64,000 bases of DNA from an uncultured Pedosphaera sp. (GTDB lineage: Bacteria > Verrucomicrobiota > Verrucomicrobiia > Limisphaerales > Pedosphaeraceae). The stretch is from NCBI GenBank assembly GCA_903918755.1, contig CAIXFN010000073.1, positions 1 to 64,000 on the forward strand, in the 5' to 3' direction. The position numbers and the translations under genes are program-made. Positions 24,910-34,520 of the stretch are shown here, piece after piece; within the stretch, counting starts at the first letter, position 1; each line of letters starts with the position of its first letter. The notes beneath the pieces were generated by a model. It made no database searches. It saw nothing but the letters and a program-made list of their open reading frames with translations, and was not told where the DNA came from.

Positions 24910-26190
24910 TCAACGGACCACGAGGACCACGTAATTGCGCTTGCCCTTGCGCAGCAGCAGATAGCGGCCAAAGAGCAGATCCGACGACGTGACACCGCGT
25001 TGGAAATTGGTTTCCCGGACATTATTCAGATACGCTCCACCGCCTTCAATGTCCTTCCGGGCCTGGCCTTTGGAAGGGCAGAGACCGGCCAGCACCAGCA
25101 ACTCCACGAATGGGGTTCCGGCATCCGCCAGCAGGGAGATTTCAATTTCCTTGGAAGGGGCTTCTCCGATGAGGTCGCCAAAGGTTGACTCCGAAACCCC
25201 CTCCAAACCGCCACCGAACAGGATATCGCTGGCCCGGATAGCCTCCAAGGTCGCCGCCGGCCCGTGGATGAGGTCGGTGACCTCCTTGGCAAGGGCTTTG
25301 TGGGCCTCCCGGGCGCCGGGGTTTTGCTCATGACTGGCGGCCAGTTCGGCAATCCGGTCCTCGGGGAGAAAAGTGAAATATTGGAGGTAGCGGATGACGT
25401 CGCGGTCGTCGGTGCGAACCCAGAATTGGTAAAAGCGATAGACGCTGGTGCGTTTGACATCCAGCCAGACTGCGCCGGCAACCGTTTTGCCGAATTTGGT
25501 TCCGTCGGCATTGGTGATCAACGGGAGGGTGAGGCCGAAAACCTGAGCCCCCAGCTTCTTGCGGCACAGGTCGCTTCCAGCGGTGATGTTGCCCCATTGA
25601 TCGCTGCCGCCGATCTGCAGTTCGCAGTGGAATTCCTTGCGGAGGTGATAGAAGTCAAAGGCCTGGAGCAGCATGTAGCTGAATTCCGTGTAACTGATGC
25701 CGGTTTCCCGGTCTTCCATGCGGGCGCGCACACTTTCCTTCTGCACCATCATGTTGACCGAAAAGTGCTTGCCGATATCGCGGAGGAAATCCAGAAAGCT
25801 GACGGGGGCGGTCCAACTGGCGTTGTCCAGCAAACGGGCCGGATTGACCGGGGTATCGAAATCGAGCAGGCGACGCAGTTGCTCTTTGACGCTGGCGATA
25901 TTGGCGGCCAGGACCTCGCGGGTCAGCAATTGGCGTTCGGCACTCTTGCCGCTGGGATCCCCGATGGAGCCGGTGGCGCCGCCGGCCAGGGCAATGGGAT
26001 GGTGGCCGAGCAATTGGAACCGGCGCAAGGCCAGCAAAGGCACGAGATTGCCCACATGCAGGCTGTCCGCGGTGGGATCAAAGCCGCAGTACAACGTCAC
26101 TGGCGCGGTCGACAGCCGTTTCCGCAGTTCCTCCGCGTCGGTGCAATCCGCGACCAGGCCGCGTCCTTCCAGTTCTTCGTAAATGTTCAT
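24910..26190 (-). CDS. tyrS: tyrosyl-tRNA synthetase
   Basis: 426 residues from the ATG at 26188-26190 (MNIYEELEGRGLVADCT); the frame extends further upstream without conservation. Class I signature motifs are HVGN (residues 45-48, the HIGH box) and KFGKT (about 230-234, the KMSKS box). The tyrosine/ATP site shows LYCGFDPTADSLH and GGATGSIGDPSGK, and a C-terminal S4-like RNA-binding domain (about 360-426) is present. It charges tRNA-Tyr. The gene converges with the cyclase gene with only 22 bases between stops and no visible terminator. Confidence 0.97.
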   Translation of the reverse strand: MNIYEELEGRGLVADCTDAEELRKRLSTAPVTLYCGFDPTADSLHVGNLVPLLALRRFQLLGHHPIALAGGATGSIGDPSGKSAERQLLTREVLAANIASVKEQLRRLLDFDTPVNPARLLDNASWTAPVSFLDFLRDIGKHFSVNMMVQKESVRARMEDRETGISYTEFSYMLLQAFDFYHLRKEFHCELQIGGSDQWGNITAGSDLCRKKLGAQVFGLTLPLITNADGTKFGKTVAGAVWLDVKRTSVYRFYQFWVRTDDRDVIRYLQYFTFLPEDRIAELAASHEQNPGAREAHKALAKEVTDLIHGPAATLEAIRASDILFGGGLEGVSESTFGDLIGEAPSKEIEISLLADAGTPFVELLVLAGLCPSKGQARKDIEGGGAYLNNVRETNFQRGVTSSDLLFGRYLLLRKGKRNYVVLVVR

Positions 26191-26254
26191 CGCGCTGCAA
26201 AACCTAAGGGAACGGAGCGGGAAATTGAAATCAAAAAGCGGGCCGTGGTCGGGG

Positions 26255-27280
26255 TCAGCGTCGCTGCTCCCAGAGTCGGACCTTTTCCGCGACTTGCAGG
26301 GCTTCGGGGTCGCCATGGGTTTGACTAAAATAAACCAAAGCCAGAGCGACTTCGTGGTAATTGACTTTCTTAATGCCGCCGTCAAAGCCCTTTTCCTGTC
26401 CCAGACCAGTGCGGGTGTTACCGGCAACGAGGACCTCACCGGTGGGAAGAATACGGCTACGCTCCCAGAGCATGGCACGATCCAGCGCAGCGGAGAGTTT
26501 CGGATTCGGTTGATGGAGGGCGAGCACTTGGGCCATGAGGAGGGAGACGGCATTGTAACTGGAGTCCTTGCCCCCGTTCTCGATGAAAACCCCGTCCGCG
26601 TCCCGCAATCCGAGAGCCACCTCGACCAGTCGCGCCGAAGTGGCGATATAATCGTTACGATTCAGGACCTTACCACAAAGCCCGAAGGCCTTGGCCGCGA
26701 TGAAGATGCGGTTGGCGGCCTTGCTGCTGCGCCGGATGATGCCGGCATAACCGGTTTGGACGAAGGCGCAAGCGCGGTCAATCCCGGGTTCCAACGCGGC
26801 GATACGATCATGGAAGCGCGGTTCCAGCGGGGAGGCCCGAACCACAAGAATGGCGTGACCCAGCTCCTGGAGGTAAAAGAAGGCGGTTTCGACCCGTTCG
26901 TCAAAGGATTGCACATGGTTGCGGGAGGGGTTGGGATTCGAAAGAAATCCCCCGTCCTCAAGTTGGTGGGCAAAAGTGGTGGCCACCGACTTCCAGGCGA
27001 CTTCCGCGCGCGGCGCATCATTCGCGACCGCCGCGCCGATGAGATACCAGCAGCCGCCGCGCTGCATGCCGGACTCGTACCAAGTGTGGTGCTGCTTTTG
27101 CAGGCCGACCAATCCTTGATCATCGGGTTCGCCCCCGGCCACGAGAGCCGTCAGAGTACCGGCGGGCAAGGCGCGGAGGAGTTCATATTCGGAGGTGAAA
27201 TTGGCCGCAGGCAGGCCGGAGACGGTGCCCAGGAGGCAAAGCAGAAGCCAGGGGTGGAGGAGGAGGGGTTTACAGGGCAT
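26255..27280 (-). CDS. secreted protein of unknown function, alpha-toroid-like
   Basis: 341 residues with a signal peptide (about 1-26: LLLHPWLLLCLLGTVSGLPA). The mature protein is a string of paired helices with aromatic/glycine turns (HHTWYESGMQRGGCWYLIGA, HQLEDGGFLSNPNPSRNH, ETAFFYLQELGHAILV), suggestive of an (alpha/alpha) toroid as in six-hairpin glycosidases or polysaccharide lyases. No catalytic signature is recognised. It lies 64 bases upstream of tyrS on the same strand, but a functional link is unlikely. The plus-strand frame 26183-27364 is its shadow. Confidence 0.6.
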   Translation of the reverse strand: MPCKPLLLHPWLLLCLLGTVSGLPAANFTSEYELLRALPAGTLTALVAGGEPDDQGLVGLQKQHHTWYESGMQRGGCWYLIGAAVANDAPRAEVAWKSVATTFAHQLEDGGFLSNPNPSRNHVQSFDERVETAFFYLQELGHAILVVRASPLEPRFHDRIAALEPGIDRACAFVQTGYAGIIRRSSKAANRIFIAAKAFGLCGKVLNRNDYIATSARLVEVALGLRDADGVFIENGGKDSSYNAVSLLMAQVLALHQPNPKLSAALDRAMLWERSRILPTGEVLVAGNTRTGLGQEKGFDGGIKKVNYHEVALALVYFSQTHGDPEALQVAEKVRLWEQRR

Positions 27281-27487
27281 GGGGAGCAGCTGATGCAGGA
27301 ATGGATAGAAAGGGAAATTGGGCGAGAGGCGAGGCGCTTTACCGGGCGGGGGCTGTCATGGTGAACTACCAGCGGATGTCTGGAACCGAATCGCCGGCAT
27401 CGGAAAAGTAATTGGCGCACAAGTTGGTTCTCCTGGCTGAAAGGTTCATGGCAGGAAGGGGCGCAAAACTGAACTCACCAGCAAAAG

Positions 27488-27517
27488 GCGGGAAGCGCCG
27501 GTTTCGGCGCTTCCCGC
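27488..27517 (-). terminator. hairpin terminator of the beta-strand-repeat gene
   Basis: A 13-base perfect stem (27488-27500 with 27505-27517, loop GTTT) followed on the minus strand by CTTTTGC. A second, 12-base GC-rich stem (27524-27535 with 27543-27554) lies between it and the gene's stop. Together they make a tandem 3' structure. Confidence 0.65.
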
Positions 27518-27567
27518 TGCGAGCTCCCCGGCCGGTGGAGGGCCGGCCGGGGAGGGGGAAACTAAAC

Positions 27568-30500
27568 TTAAGGCTGGGGCGCAAGGCGGAAGAAGACGCC
27601 CTGCTTGGTGCGATCCACCGAAATGGTGGTGGGGCTGACATTGCCGCCCGGATAATCAAACCAGGCCGAGCTCAGGGAGTTCGTCTGGGCCTGGAGCTTG
27701 AACGATCCCGTCCAGCTGAAGGTCAAGCTGCTGACCCCGCCGGAGTTGCCGGTCGTGAAGTTCAGCATGGGGCGGACCAGGGCGCCGGTGACCTGGATGG
27801 CGCCGGTGCCGGTAATGGGGGCCGTGCTGGAGTTGTAAACACCGTTGGGCTTCTCCACTCCGTCGATAACCAGGCGACTCACGTTGGCCGTGCCGGTGTA
27901 GTTCAACGCCAGCGTGCCATGCGTGGCGGACAGGCGGAAGGTGCTGTTGGGACTGATCGAACCCACCTGGTCGAAGCGCAGGATCCCGCTGGAGACGACC
28001 GTGTCACCATGGTAGGTGTTGTTCGCGCCGTTGATCGCCTGGATGGCGTTGGCGGCGCCTCCCGCCATGGTCAAGCCGATCAAACCGGTCGTGCCGGGCG
28101 TGTCCTGGATGTTGCAGAGAATGCCGCCTTGCGAGGGCACCGTGCTGTTCGTGGCGTTGTAGCACAGGGTGAGGATGGAGGTGGTGCCCGCGGCCGAGTT
28201 GATGATCGAAGCCCCGCTGCCGGCATAGTAAACACCGGTCTTCTGGCTCGTGCCATTCAGGTCGATGGTGCCGTTGTTCTGGATGATCTGGCGGGTCGGG
28301 CAGTTGATCGGGGCGGGATAGCCGAGGGTGCCGGCGCCCTTGAGTTTGACCGTTCCGCTGTTGCCGATCCGCAGGAACCCGGTGAATGAATTGGAGCCCG
28401 AGAGAATCAGGGTGCCACCGGTGCCGGCTTGGGAATCCACATTGTTTTGATAGCCGGGGCCGTTGTTGGACTTCGCCACGGTGATGCCGCCATCCTTGAT
28501 CTGACCGGAGAATTCCGTCGTTTGACCATAGGAGACGAATTTGCAGATGCCGCGGGCATCGGGCGAGGAATTGATGATGGTGCCGAAACCGGAGGGTTGC
28601 GGGCATTGATTGTTGTTGTCGTCCGCGTAGGTGTCGAAGGTGCCGCCGGTGAGGTTCAGATGATGGACGGTCACCACGGATCCTCCGGTGCTGATCTGGC
28701 CGTTTACCGCTTTGGAATCACTGGTGGAGGTATCCAAACCGTCTTCAATTGAGCCATAACGGACGGTGGCGCCGGGGTCAATCGCCTCGATGCTGTCCAC
28801 GGCATAGCTGAGCCCACCGGAGCTGGCCTGTTGATTACGGAGGATGAGCGTCCCGCCGCGCACGTAGGTGCCGCCGGTGTAATGATTCCCGTCGGTGCCG
28901 TCACCCTGGAGGGAAAGGACCGCCGTGCCCTTGACGGTCAAGCCATCGGTGCCGAGTAGGGTGGCCGCATTCGTCGCATTGGCATTCACGATGAAGCCAG
29001 CGCCGGGTTCGGTCAAGGTGATGGCGTTGGCGTTGCCGTTGATGGTGTAACCGGCGGTGTTGAAGGTCATGTTGAAAACCGCGATGGGCTCCGAGAGATT
29101 GATGGTGCCGACTACGCCCGCGGGACCGGCAAAGACAGCTTCCCGTCCGGCGAGCCAGGTAGCGGGCGAGGTCCAATCGGCGCTGGAATAATTCCAAGTG
29201 AAGTCGGACGCCCCGTTATTCCAGGTGTTGGGTGCCACGGTGATGGTGCCGGTGCCCGTGATCGGGCCGGTGCCGGCCCCGTAGGTGCCGTCCGGGAGGC
29301 GGACGCCGTCGAGGTAGATGCTGCGAACCTGCACATCGCCGGTGTAGTTCAGGGCCAGGGTGCCGCCGCCCGTGGTCAATTTGAAACTGGTGTTGGGGCT
29401 CACCGCGGTCGCGTTTTGCATGGTCAGGGTGCCACTGGTCACCGTGGTGTCACCGCTGTAGGTGTTGACCCCGCTAAGGGTCTGGTTGCCGGTGCCGATT
29501 TTGTTCAGGGCGAGGATGCCGCCAGGATTGACGCCATCGTTATCCTTGAATTGGCTCGGACAGGTGCTGGTGTTCGGACCATACCCGAAATTGAGCGTCG
29601 AGATTGTGCCGACCGCGGTGTTGTAGATCTTCCCGTTGGCATCGCCCGCTCCCATGATCCCAATCGTCTGGCTGGTGCCATTGAGGTCCAGGTGATTAGG
29701 GCCGTAAACGCGCAGCGGACCCGTGACACCAGCGATCGCCGAAGGGAGCCCCAGCGTGCCGGCGCCGCTCAGCTTGATGCTGCCGTTGCCCAGGCGGGTG
29801 GACCCGGAATACGTATTGGAACCCGAAAGGGTCCATTCGTAATTGCCGATGCCGTAATGCAGGTCGATGATTCCGATTTGATAGCCCTTGTCGTTGTTAT
29901 AGGCGGCATTCAGGAAAACCGCCCCGCCATCATTAATCGAACCGGAAAACTCGTGGGGCTGACCGTCGCCATGGATTACCATGGCGGATTGCACGTTCGA
30001 GGAGTTGTTGATGATCAAGCCGGTGCCATCCGGGCAGGGCATCCGGGTGTTGCCGTTGTTACGACTCCAGCCATTGAGATCGAGGGTCCCGCCGGTGAGG
30101 TGGAGGTGACTCGGAGTCGCGGCGCTGGTGAACAGGCCGATCTGGCCCTTGGGCATGTCCGTGACCAGACCCGGGCCGTTGTCGATGACGCCGATTTTCA
30201 GGGTGGCACCCGCGTCCAATTGTTCGAGACTGTCCATCCCGTAATTGGGGCCGGTTTCGGTGGAATTCAGGGCTTGCAGGACCAGCGTGCCGCTGCGGAT
30301 GAAAGTGCCGCCGGTGTAACCGTTGGCGATTCCCGCACCAGGATCGCCAAGCAGCTTGGTGGTGCCGGTGCCGGTCAGCAGGATGCCGCCGGTGCCCTGG
30401 AGGCTGGCACCGAGGGAGGCGGTGGTATTGTCGGTGATGCCGGAAAGATTGGCGCCATTGTCGAGCGTCAGGGTGTTGCCGTTGCCCACGATGGTGTAGC

Positions 30501-30759
30501 TGGTGGCATCGCTGTTGAAGGTCAGATTCGCAGCCGTGATCGCCGCGCCCAAGTTGACGGTACCAGCCCCGGTGGCGCCAAAGATCGCATTGTCACCTTC
30601 CAACCATTTCACGGGAGAGAGCCAGTTGGAACTGGTTTCATCCCAGATAAAATTGTGCGAGGAATTCTGCCAGAGATTATCTCCGGCCTGGGTGCTGGCC
30701 GCGAAAGCCAGACTGGCCAGGCAAGCCGCCTGGCAAAGATTTTTTCGAGTATGGTACAT
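27568..30759 (-). CDS. autotransporter-associated beta-strand-repeat surface protein, internally duplicated
   Basis: I choose the ATG at 30757-30759 (1063 residues) because it starts a signal peptide (ACLASLAFAASTQAG). A longer frame begins at 30840. The protein is built of beta-helix-like repeats of the autotransporter-associated type (GGTFIRSGTLVLQ, LSGSNTYSGSTRLGNGSIKLSG, GTGTITV). Two halves of about 500 residues align: the first opens WLEGDNAIFGATGAGTVNL and the second WLAGREAVFAGPAGVVGTIN, each ending with a YTG-VQVRSIYLDG or YTG-ANVSRLVIDG segment. The last 60 residues are a different beta domain (FSWTGSFKLQAQTNSLSSA). No autotransporter barrel is present. Likely a secreted or surface adhesin-like protein. 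Confidence 0.85.
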   Translation of the reverse strand: MYHTRKNLCQAACLASLAFAASTQAGDNLWQNSSHNFIWDETSSNWLSPVKWLEGDNAIFGATGAGTVNLGAAITAANLTFNSDATSYTIVGNGNTLTLDNGANLSGITDNTTASLGASLQGTGGILLTGTGTTKLLGDPGAGIANGYTGGTFIRSGTLVLQALNSTETGPNYGMDSLEQLDAGATLKIGVIDNGPGLVTDMPKGQIGLFTSAATPSHLHLTGGTLDLNGWSRNNGNTRMPCPDGTGLIINNSSNVQSAMVIHGDGQPHEFSGSINDGGAVFLNAAYNNDKGYQIGIIDLHYGIGNYEWTLSGSNTYSGSTRLGNGSIKLSGAGTLGLPSAIAGVTGPLRVYGPNHLDLNGTSQTIGIMGAGDANGKIYNTAVGTISTLNFGYGPNTSTCPSQFKDNDGVNPGGILALNKIGTGNQTLSGVNTYSGDTTVTSGTLTMQNATAVSPNTSFKLTTGGGTLALNYTGDVQVRSIYLDGVRLPDGTYGAGTGPITGTGTITVAPNTWNNGASDFTWNYSSADWTSPATWLAGREAVFAGPAGVVGTINLSEPIAVFNMTFNTAGYTINGNANAITLTEPGAGFIVNANATNAATLLGTDGLTVKGTAVLSLQGDGTDGNHYTGGTYVRGGTLILRNQQASSGGLSYAVDSIEAIDPGATVRYGSIEDGLDTSTSDSKAVNGQISTGGSVVTVHHLNLTGGTFDTYADDNNNQCPQPSGFGTIINSSPDARGICKFVSYGQTTEFSGQIKDGGITVAKSNNGPGYQNNVDSQAGTGGTLILSGSNSFTGFLRIGNSGTVKLKGAGTLGYPAPINCPTRQIIQNNGTIDLNGTSQKTGVYYAGSGASIINSAAGTTSILTLCYNATNSTVPSQGGILCNIQDTPGTTGLIGLTMAGGAANAIQAINGANNTYHGDTVVSSGILRFDQVGSISPNSTFRLSATHGTLALNYTGTANVSRLVIDGVEKPNGVYNSSTAPITGTGAIQVTGALVRPMLNFTTGNSGGVSSLTFSWTGSFKLQAQTNSLSSAWFDYPGGNVSPTTISVDRTKQGVFFRLAPQP

Positions 30760-30849
30760 AAATAGCGATGTTCGTTGCCAATTGTTCGGGCTGATTTCCA
30801 GAACCTTAACAGGCGGCGGGCGGGAGTTCAAATAACTCAATTGAGGTAT

Positions 30850-31731
30850 TCAGACCCGGGCAGCGGGCGGATCGGTAATCGGCTGCTCGGAACGCTGCCA
30901 GCAATACAGTTGGGCGAGCGAAGCGGCGGTGAGCAAATGCCAGAAGGCGTGCCCTTGCCACCAGTCATCCGGCCCGCTGAATCTGCCGGCGACGTCCAGC
31001 AACCAGCAAATCCGCGCGAGGGCGAGCGTGAGGGTGGCCAAACCCAGCCACCGCCACTGCCACTGGCCGCGACGGAAAAGGAGGTCGGGGAGTGTCAGTG
31101 CGGCCGTCGCGAAGATCAGATTGGGAAGGACAACACCCGAACGCATCGACCACTTGTAACGAAAGAGCAAATAGCCCGCGAGGATCGCGAGGCCGGCGAA
31201 GAGGGGCCAGGTGGGACGGCGTCCCTTCAGGCGGGGCCACCGGCGTCCGGTTCCCAGGGCGATGATGGCAAGCAGGGGCGCGTACATGGCGGCCACGTCC
31301 CACCGCTGACCGGAGCGGGTGAGGGACGCATGAAAGTAAGCACTCGCCAAACCCAGATAAATGCACGCGATGCCAAACAGGAAACTGAAAGCCGGGGTGC
31401 GCACCAGATATCCGCTGGTGGACGGCCGCGGTCGGCGCCGATCCCAGAAGCCAAATCCGAGCGCGTAAAGGCCGACCCACACGTAGGCGAGGTTTGACCA
31501 TGTATTAGCGCGCGTGCGAAAGAGGTCGCCGGGAAAAACCCTCTCCGCATACGCCGGGTGGCGCAATTCCGGACTGGGCGTCCAATCCTGCCAGAAATCC
31601 CGTCCCGCATAGCATCGGCCAAGCAGGAACAAGAGCACGACCAGGCCGGCCAGGTTTCCCCCGACGAAAAGGTGAATCCAAACCGGAGTCCGTTCCACTG
31701 ACTGCGAGTTCGATTGAGGCGGTGGGTGCAA
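30850..31731 (-). CDS. ceramidase-like (CREST superfamily) membrane protein
   Basis: 293 residues with about seven transmembrane helices. The CREST superfamily metal ligands appear in order: S and H in LASAYFHASLT, D in WDVAAMYAPL and the pair in GHAFWHLLTA. NTWSNLAYVWVGLYAL is typical of bacterial alkaline-ceramidase-like proteins. The superfamily hydrolyses amide bonds of ceramides and related lipids at the membrane; the substrate here is unknown. It lies between two genes for secreted proteins on the same strand, 90 bases from the beta-strand-repeat gene. Confidence 0.8.
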   Translation of the reverse strand: MHPPPQSNSQSVERTPVWIHLFVGGNLAGLVVLLFLLGRCYAGRDFWQDWTPSPELRHPAYAERVFPGDLFRTRANTWSNLAYVWVGLYALGFGFWDRRRPRPSTSGYLVRTPAFSFLFGIACIYLGLASAYFHASLTRSGQRWDVAAMYAPLLAIIALGTGRRWPRLKGRRPTWPLFAGLAILAGYLLFRYKWSMRSGVVLPNLIFATAALTLPDLLFRRGQWQWRWLGLATLTLALARICWLLDVAGRFSGPDDWWQGHAFWHLLTAASLAQLYCWQRSEQPITDPPAARV

Positions 31732-31800
31732 TGAATGGTCAGTCCCGCTAGAACGGACGTTGCACGGCAGGCAATTGTTGTTCGGCCTCGGGATGCCCGC

Positions 31801-33678
31801 TCATTTCGGTGGCGTGGCTGGCCGGGCGCCAACCAGTTCAATGAATTGCGTTTGGCCAGGGCCGATTTCAAGCCGGAGATCGGGTGCTGCTGGAAGGGTG
31901 CGCTGGGAGCGCAATTCCCGGACCGTCACCGGTTGGAAAGCTGCCGTAATGGTCACCCGGGCGATGGCGGCGACATCCGTGATGGCGGGTTGGTTGGGTC
32001 GCTTGGCGACACCGCCGTGGTTGCTCAGTTCCACCAACCAACCGGTGGCGGTCCGGTTGACGGCGAATCCGACCGGGTCACCCGCCACTTGGATCGGCAG
32101 GACTTCATGGGCCAACTGCTGGAGGCGGGAAGCGGAGATGGCGGCGGGACGACCCGTCGCGGGATTGACCCAAGCCTCGAGCACCTCGACCCCGGGATGC
32201 CGGGCCAGGGAGGCGAAGCGGTCTCCCAGCGCCGCGCGGTGGGCGGGTGAGAGCAATAATTTGGAGCCCGATTCCAAGGCGAGGGCGAGTTTGGCCAGAA
32301 ACTCGGGACTGAAGTCGATATCCCCCGCCAGCAACAGCACGGGATAGCTGGCCAGCATTTCCGCGGAGGCGCTGGACAATTGCACATCAAAAATCTCGCC
32401 ATATGGCGTGGGCCGCAGGTAGCCGGCTTCGGGATTCTCCGGAGATGGTTTGGCGTGGATATGATCAGCTCCCGGGAATAACTGGGAGTCGAACAGATCC
32501 CGGGTTGCGCGGTCGCCGGGGGTGGGTTCCAGAATTCCCCAGGGCCGGTCCATATAGCCGTTGTAGCCGGCCAGGTGGTCGAGAACCACGGCCACTGGTG
32601 TGTAGGGTACCCCGCGATCGTGGGAGGACATGAACTGGAATACTTCAGCGGCTTTGCGACCGTGCGATGTCAGAGTCCAGGGGGCAACAGGTTGTTCAAA
32701 AAAAATGGCCAAGCTGTTTTCGGGCGTCACCATGGCCGCCCCGGCGAACCAGGCGTGCAGCCACATGCGTTCGTAAAAACTGAGCGAGTGACCGGCATCC
32801 AGGCCCCGGGCGCCCCCGGCTTCCGGCCGCAAAGGTCCGCTCGTGGTGCAGGCCCCGGCAAACCACGGACTGACTTGCACGGACCAGGGGCGCTGCCATT
32901 GCCGCGCGGCTCCGCGGGCGAAGGCGAGCTTGGATTGCGTGAAGGCAATGTTTTCGCCCACTTCGAGCCCGATGCATTTGGCCCCCCACTCGCCGGCGTA
33001 GGCTTCGTAATGCGAATGGCCGGTGACGCTGATGACCCGGCCGAGCAAGGCCTGGTTGCGGTTGGTAAAGTAGGCGCCCACCAAATTGAAACATTCCTGG
33101 CGGCTGGCCGGGCGGTGTTGGTAGCCGGCCAGTCCGGCCGGTTTGATGAGCTGTTTGAATTGGTCAAAATCCGCGCCGTAAACATCCCGCCACCACGATT
33201 CACGCGGGGCAAGGTTGTGGAAGTAGTAGCCCCATTCGCCGAGTTGAATCGCGGTGAAAACCCCCGCCTGATCCATCGCTGCCAGGACCCCCGCATGGGT
33301 GGGGCCTAAAACACAACGGCCGCCGTCGATCTGCATATCGGCGCAGCCGGGATAGACCATGACCGGCCAGTTGATCCCTGCCAGAAAATCAAACAGCGGT
33401 CGGGCGGCCGGTTGCAGGCCGGGGCCAGGATCAAAGCCGTTGCCGAGGTGGTGTTCCCGTAAGACGCCGACGAGTTCGCGCAATTCCTTCAGTTCCCCCG
33501 GGGCGCCATATAAAGAGAAAACAAAATCGGGGTGTCCGGGCAGTGCTTGATTGTGGAACTTTGCCGGCAAAGGAGCCGCCAAATCGACTGGTCCGGCCGT
33601 TGCCGCAGGAACGGAAAAAAGCCCGCTGGCGGGTAACAACAACAGCCAGGCGGCACAAAATGGACGCGAGAGCCTCAT
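31801..33678 (-). CDS. large secreted hydrolase-like protein, probable TIM-barrel enzyme
   Basis: 625 residues from the ATG at 33676-33678; a start at 33714 would overlap the upstream gene by 29 bases. Signal peptide about 1-28 (CAAWLLLLPASGLFSVPA). The middle (about 90-400) has the feel of a glycoside-hydrolase barrel (VFTAIQLGEWGYYFH, GHSHYEAYAGEWGAKCIGLE, SLSFYERMWLHAWFAGAAM). A following Rossmann-like part (YPVLLLAGDIDFSPEFLAKL) resembles the beta-galactosidase trimerisation/GATase domain, and a beta domain closes the protein. Candidate acids are the E of LGEWG and AGEWG. The family is not identified. It starts seven bases after the SGNH gene, so the two are probably cotranscribed. Confidence 0.6.
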   Translation of the reverse strand: MRLSRPFCAAWLLLLPASGLFSVPAATAGPVDLAAPLPAKFHNQALPGHPDFVFSLYGAPGELKELRELVGVLREHHLGNGFDPGPGLQPAARPLFDFLAGINWPVMVYPGCADMQIDGGRCVLGPTHAGVLAAMDQAGVFTAIQLGEWGYYFHNLAPRESWWRDVYGADFDQFKQLIKPAGLAGYQHRPASRQECFNLVGAYFTNRNQALLGRVISVTGHSHYEAYAGEWGAKCIGLEVGENIAFTQSKLAFARGAARQWQRPWSVQVSPWFAGACTTSGPLRPEAGGARGLDAGHSLSFYERMWLHAWFAGAAMVTPENSLAIFFEQPVAPWTLTSHGRKAAEVFQFMSSHDRGVPYTPVAVVLDHLAGYNGYMDRPWGILEPTPGDRATRDLFDSQLFPGADHIHAKPSPENPEAGYLRPTPYGEIFDVQLSSASAEMLASYPVLLLAGDIDFSPEFLAKLALALESGSKLLLSPAHRAALGDRFASLARHPGVEVLEAWVNPATGRPAAISASRLQQLAHEVLPIQVAGDPVGFAVNRTATGWLVELSNHGGVAKRPNQPAITDVAAIARVTITAAFQPVTVRELRSQRTLPAAPDLRLEIGPGQTQFIELVGARPATPPK

Positions 33679-33685
33679 GTGGGTT

Positions 33686-34435
33686 TCAGGGCTGGGGAGG
33701 GATGGGTTGATCACCCAGCAAGGCGGCTACTTTCGGTTCAATCGCCTCGGCCCAAAGCCGGTGGCCCGAAGGACTGGGATGTTCAAAATCCGGCATGAGG
33801 GTTCGGGAAATGGTGCCATCCGGCCTTACAAACACGGAATTGATGTCCAGATAGAAAATAGTGCGATCGTCCGCGAGACGGGCGGCGATCTCGTTCGCCC
33901 GGGCGAGCACGGCGCGTTCCGGTGTGGGTTTTTCGCGCCGCTGGAAGATGCCGAGCAGGAGGATTTTGGTGGCCGGGAGGCGCGTGCGTAATTTTTCCAC
34001 GATGGCAGTGACCCCGGCGCCGATTTCCTCGCCGGTATTACGTCCGCCATTGTTCTGGCCGATCATGACGATGGCCAGTTTGGGGGCAAGCCCGTCGATA
34101 TTACCATGATCAAGGCGCCACAGGACGTGTTCGGTGCGGTCGCCGCTGATCCCGAGGTTCAAGGCTTTGCGCGGCGCATAATACCGGGCCCAAACCTCAC
34201 GGCCTTGATTGTCATAGTGTTCCACGATGGAGTCACCCACGTAGAGGAGATCAATGTTTCCCAAGCGCGCCTTTTGGTTGATGGCCTCATGCTTCTGAAT
34301 CCAACTGGCGTTGGTTCGCGCGACGGGGACGACGGCGGTGTTTTCCGTGTGGCCCAACTGGGTGCTGAGTTGGGTCAGGGCAACGATCAAAAAATAATAG
34401 ACGCGGCTGCGGGGACGAGCGGGTGAGTGCTTCAT
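33686..34435 (-). CDS. secreted SGNH/GDSL hydrolase, PAF-acetylhydrolase-like
   Basis: 249 residues with a signal segment (about 12-29). The SGNH blocks are complete: LLYVGDSIVEHY (S69), LNLGISGDRTEHVLW, IGQNNGGRNT and the C-terminal DFEHPSPSGHRLW with catalytic Asp/His. Strong resemblance to the acetylhydrolase-like enzymes that remove acetyl groups from carbohydrates. The neighbouring large hydrolase-like gene downstream suggests deacetylation of the same glycan. It is unrelated in sequence to the anchored SGNH protein at 17413. Confidence 0.87.
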   Translation of the reverse strand: MKHSPARPRSRVYYFLIVALTQLSTQLGHTENTAVVPVARTNASWIQKHEAINQKARLGNIDLLYVGDSIVEHYDNQGREVWARYYAPRKALNLGISGDRTEHVLWRLDHGNIDGLAPKLAIVMIGQNNGGRNTGEEIGAGVTAIVEKLRTRLPATKILLLGIFQRREKPTPERAVLARANEIAARLADDRTIFYLDINSVFVRPDGTISRTLMPDFEHPSPSGHRLWAEAIEPKVAALLGDQPIPPQP

Positions 34436-34520
34436 AAGGGGGGCGGATTAAGGGTGCTTGGGCAAGCGACGGGCGATTTCACCGGACCGGAAAATGGCGC
34501 CATGGAGGGGAACGCGCCCA

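Noticed and set aside
26183-27364. 393-codon plus-strand frame
   Set aside because: Antisense to a signal-peptide-bearing secreted protein and to the tyrS upstream region; no motif.
29416-30765. 449-codon plus-strand frame
   Set aside because: Antisense of the beta-strand-repeat protein; open only because Asn/Gly/Thr-rich codons lack antisense stops.
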